Of a stretch of 64,000 nucleotides of DNA, positions 62,326 through 64,000 are shown piece by piece. The notes under the pieces were generated by a model. That model made no database searches, was not told the origin of the DNA, and saw only the letters and a program-made list of their open reading frames with translations. The stretch is from Peptoanaerobacter stomatis (GTDB lineage Bacteria > Bacillota > Clostridia > Peptostreptococcales > Filifactoraceae): contig NZ_JH815225.1 of NCBI RefSeq assembly GCF_000238095.2, positions 708,724 to 772,723 of the forward strand, given 5' to 3'. Position 1 is the first letter of the stretch; each line of letters starts with the position of its first letter. A program made the translations under genes and the position numbers.

Positions 62326-63734
62326 TTATTTTCACCTCCTTTTTTTACTTTTTTTATATTTGATATAGAATAATCAAGCGCTTGCTTTATATTTTTTACT
62401 CCTGTAACCTTTATTTTATTTCCTTTTAATTTTATATCTTTTAAATTTGAGTATGGTACAAGTATTTCTTCAAACCCTAATTTTTCAGCTTCATTTATCC
62501 TGTTTTGAACAAAACTTACATTTCTTATTTCACCTGTAAGTCCTACCTCTCCACATATAGCAAGCAATTTTTTTACAGGAACATTATAATAACTTGATGC
62601 AATAGCGATTATCACGCCCAAATCTATAAAAGGTTCATTCAGTTTTATACCGCCTGTCAAATTGACATATACATCATAGTTTTGTATCAAAATACCTGCA
62701 TGTTTTTCCAAAACTGCAAGCAGCATATTTAATCTGTTATAATCTATTCCTGTCCCTGTTCTCCGTGGTGAAGGAAAGTTGGTAGATATAACAAGAGACT
62801 GTATTTCAACCAACATCGGTCTTGTCCCTTCTACACAACTGACAATAGCCGTACCAGCTTCATTAGAATCATTTTCAGACAACAATATCCTTGACGGATT
62901 ATCTACTTCTACAAGCCCTCTATCCGTCATCTCAAATACACCTAATTCGTTAGTTGAACCAAATCTGTTTTTTACAGCCCTTATCATTCTATATGAATTA
63001 TATTTTTCTCCTTCAAAATATAAAACTGTATCTACTAAATGCTCCAAGACTCTCGGTCCGGCTATAGCACCGTCTTTAGTTACATGTCCTACTATAAAAC
63101 AACAGATGTTTTCTTTTTTACATATCTTCATGAGTCTATTAGCTATATCTTTTACCTGAGACACTGAACCAGGTAAAGAATCAAGAGTTGTTGATGATAT
63201 GGTTTGTATTGAATCTATTATTATAACATCCGGCTTTATTTCCAATATTTGTTTTTCAATAATTTCCAAATTTGTTTGCGCAATTATGAGCAAATCAGCT
63301 TCTTTTTCAAATATCCTGTCCGCTCTCAGTTTAATTTGCTCCAACGATTCTTCTGCTGATACATAAAGTACATTTTTTCTATCACTTATATTGTTCGTCA
63401 ACTGTAACAGTATGGTTGATTTCCCTATCCCCGGGTCTCCTCCTATGAGCACAAGTGAACCACTGACTATGCCGCCTCCCAAAACTCTGTCAAATTCTTT
63501 TATACCGGTAGAAAACCTGACATATTCTTGTCCTTTAACCTCACTGAGTTTTATAGGAGAAACATCTTCTCCAAGCATAATCAATTCTACTTGTTTTTCT
63601 ATAGTTTTACTTTTTTGTGTATATACTTCCTCTTTCAATGTGCCCGCTGTAGAACAGCTCGGACATACTCCCCACCATTTTGATGTTTCATATCCACAAT
63701 TCTCACAAGTGTATTTTGTCTTTAATTTTGCCAT
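62319..63734 (-). CDS. radA: DNA repair/recombination protein RadA (Sms)
   Basis: 471 residues: zinc finger CENCGYETSKWWGVCPSC, a RecA-like core with Walker A GGDPGIGKST, the RadA-specific KNRFG motif (VKNRFGSTNELG) and a C-terminal Lon-protease-like domain (about 290-450). It helps branch migration and processing of recombination intermediates. The start is ambiguous between two adjacent ATGs that overlap the clpC stop; I used 63734. Between clpC and yacL, radA is often followed by disA, which is missing here. Confidence 0.94.
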   Translation of the reverse strand: MAKLKTKYTCENCGYETSKWWGVCPSCSTAGTLKEEVYTQKSKTIEKQVELIMLGEDVSPIKLSEVKGQEYVRFSTGIKEFDRVLGGGIVSGSLVLIGGDPGIGKSTILLQLTNNISDRKNVLYVSAEESLEQIKLRADRIFEKEADLLIIAQTNLEIIEKQILEIKPDVIIIDSIQTISSTTLDSLPGSVSQVKDIANRLMKICKKENICCFIVGHVTKDGAIAGPRVLEHLVDTVLYFEGEKYNSYRMIRAVKNRFGSTNELGVFEMTDRGLVEVDNPSRILLSENDSNEAGTAIVSCVEGTRPMLVEIQSLVISTNFPSPRRTGTGIDYNRLNMLLAVLEKHAGILIQNYDVYVNLTGGIKLNEPFIDLGVIIAIASSYYNVPVKKLLAICGEVGLTGEIRNVSFVQNRINEAEKLGFEEILVPYSNLKDIKLKGNKIKVTGVKNIKQALDYSISNIKKVKKGGENKW

Positions 63735-64000
63735 CATTCCTCGCAATCTTCGTTTATTATTTCAAAGCTGAGACTGTCTTCATTTCCTATTACATTTACA
63801 AACGAATTATCTTTTATTTCTTCCAATAATATTTTTTGAGCAATTTCATTTTCCAACAGCTTTTGTATCGTACGCAATAGAGGTCTTGCACCATATTCCA
63901 AATTATATCCATCTTTTGAAATAGTCTCTATGGCGCTGTCTTGTATAATCAAATGTATTCCTCTATCTTTCAACCTTTCTTGAAGTTTTTCTATCATTAT
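63734..64000 (-). CDS. clpC: ClpC ATPase, C-terminal part (cut by window edge)
   Basis: The visible C-terminal 88 residues match the D2 small domain of Hsp100/ClpC proteins: LKDRGIHLIIQDSAIETI, GYNLEYGARPLLRTIQKLLENEIA and a short acidic tail. ClpC unfolds substrates for ClpP in proteolysis and stress response. The reading frame stays open to the window edge, so most of the gene lies outside. Its stop codon overlaps the radA start. ClpC rather than ClpB/ClpE is inferred from the radA neighbour. Confidence 0.82.
   Translation of the reverse strand: MMIEKLQERLKDRGIHLIIQDSAIETISKDGYNLEYGARPLLRTIQKLLENEIAQKILLEEIKDNSFVNVIGNEDSLSFEIINEDCEE

Noticed and set aside
1-64000. CRISPR arrays, insertion sequences, prophage or tRNA genes
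   Set aside because: I looked for regularly spaced repeats, transposase or integrase motifs and tRNA-like cloverleaf ends and found none that hold up.

Overview
The window is very AT-rich DNA from a flagellated, low-GC Firmicute, most likely an anaerobic member of the Clostridia (Peptostreptococcaceae-like; this placement is inferred from gene content and order, not from a marker-gene comparison). Supporting signs are the Bacillus/Clostridium type fla/che gene order with FliY, CheC and CheD, a cysteine T-box leader, MutS2, a clpC-radA-yacL locus, a Fur regulator, A-type RNase P RNA and strong AGGAGG-type ribosome binding sites.

Left part (1-26 kb), mixed housekeeping genes on both strands: a PAS-GGDEF diguanylate cyclase; an M20 peptidase; mutS2, a metallophosphoesterase and tdk in one short operon; an RseC-family membrane protein; aspS; a marR gene with two heterodimeric ABC exporter genes behind a promoter carrying tandem inverted repeats; a polyprenyl diphosphate synthase; metY and metA (predicted O-acetylhomoserine route to homocysteine); a tiny rubredoxin-like protein and fur; a FliK-like / FlhB-tail / yraN operon; a PC4-like protein; a phosphopantetheinyl transferase; and cysK-cysE behind a cysteine T-box. 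The metY/metA and cysK/cysE pairs together cover sulfide incorporation into both homocysteine and cysteine.

Middle and right part (about 25-59.7 kb): one long minus-strand fla/che gene cluster, read from 59698 down to 24982 with mostly 0-30 base gaps. Order: flgB flgC fliE fliF fliG fliH fliI fliJ motE-like fliK flgD flgE flbD motA motB fliL fliM fliY cheY fliO fliP fliQ fliR flhB flhA flhF flhG pilZ cheB cheA cheW cheC cheD, an unknown membrane protein, sigD, fapA, a DUF6115 protein, an MltG-tail-like protein and an EAL-HDOD protein. It encodes the basal body, export gate, hook, motor/stator, switch, number/placement control (FlhF/FlhG), chemotaxis adaptation and the flagellar sigma factor. 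No flagellin, hook-associated protein, rod FlgF/FlgG, CheR or receptor lies in the window. A PilZ protein and an EAL-HDOD protein in the cluster link it to cyclic-di-GMP.

Far right (60-64 kb): rnpB, ispF, a YacL-type PIN-TRAM protein, radA and the 3' end of clpC, all on the minus strand. DisA and IspD, often found in this neighbourhood, are not between these genes.

I found no CRISPR array, insertion sequence, prophage or tRNA. Nothing here is clearly a previously undescribed system. The best leads are the tandem operator of the marR-exporter operon, the rubredoxin-like mini-gene without a normal start, the accessory genes at the sigD end of the fla/che cluster, the FliK-like/FlhB-tail module far from the main cluster, and the density of TTG/GTG starts among flagellar genes.
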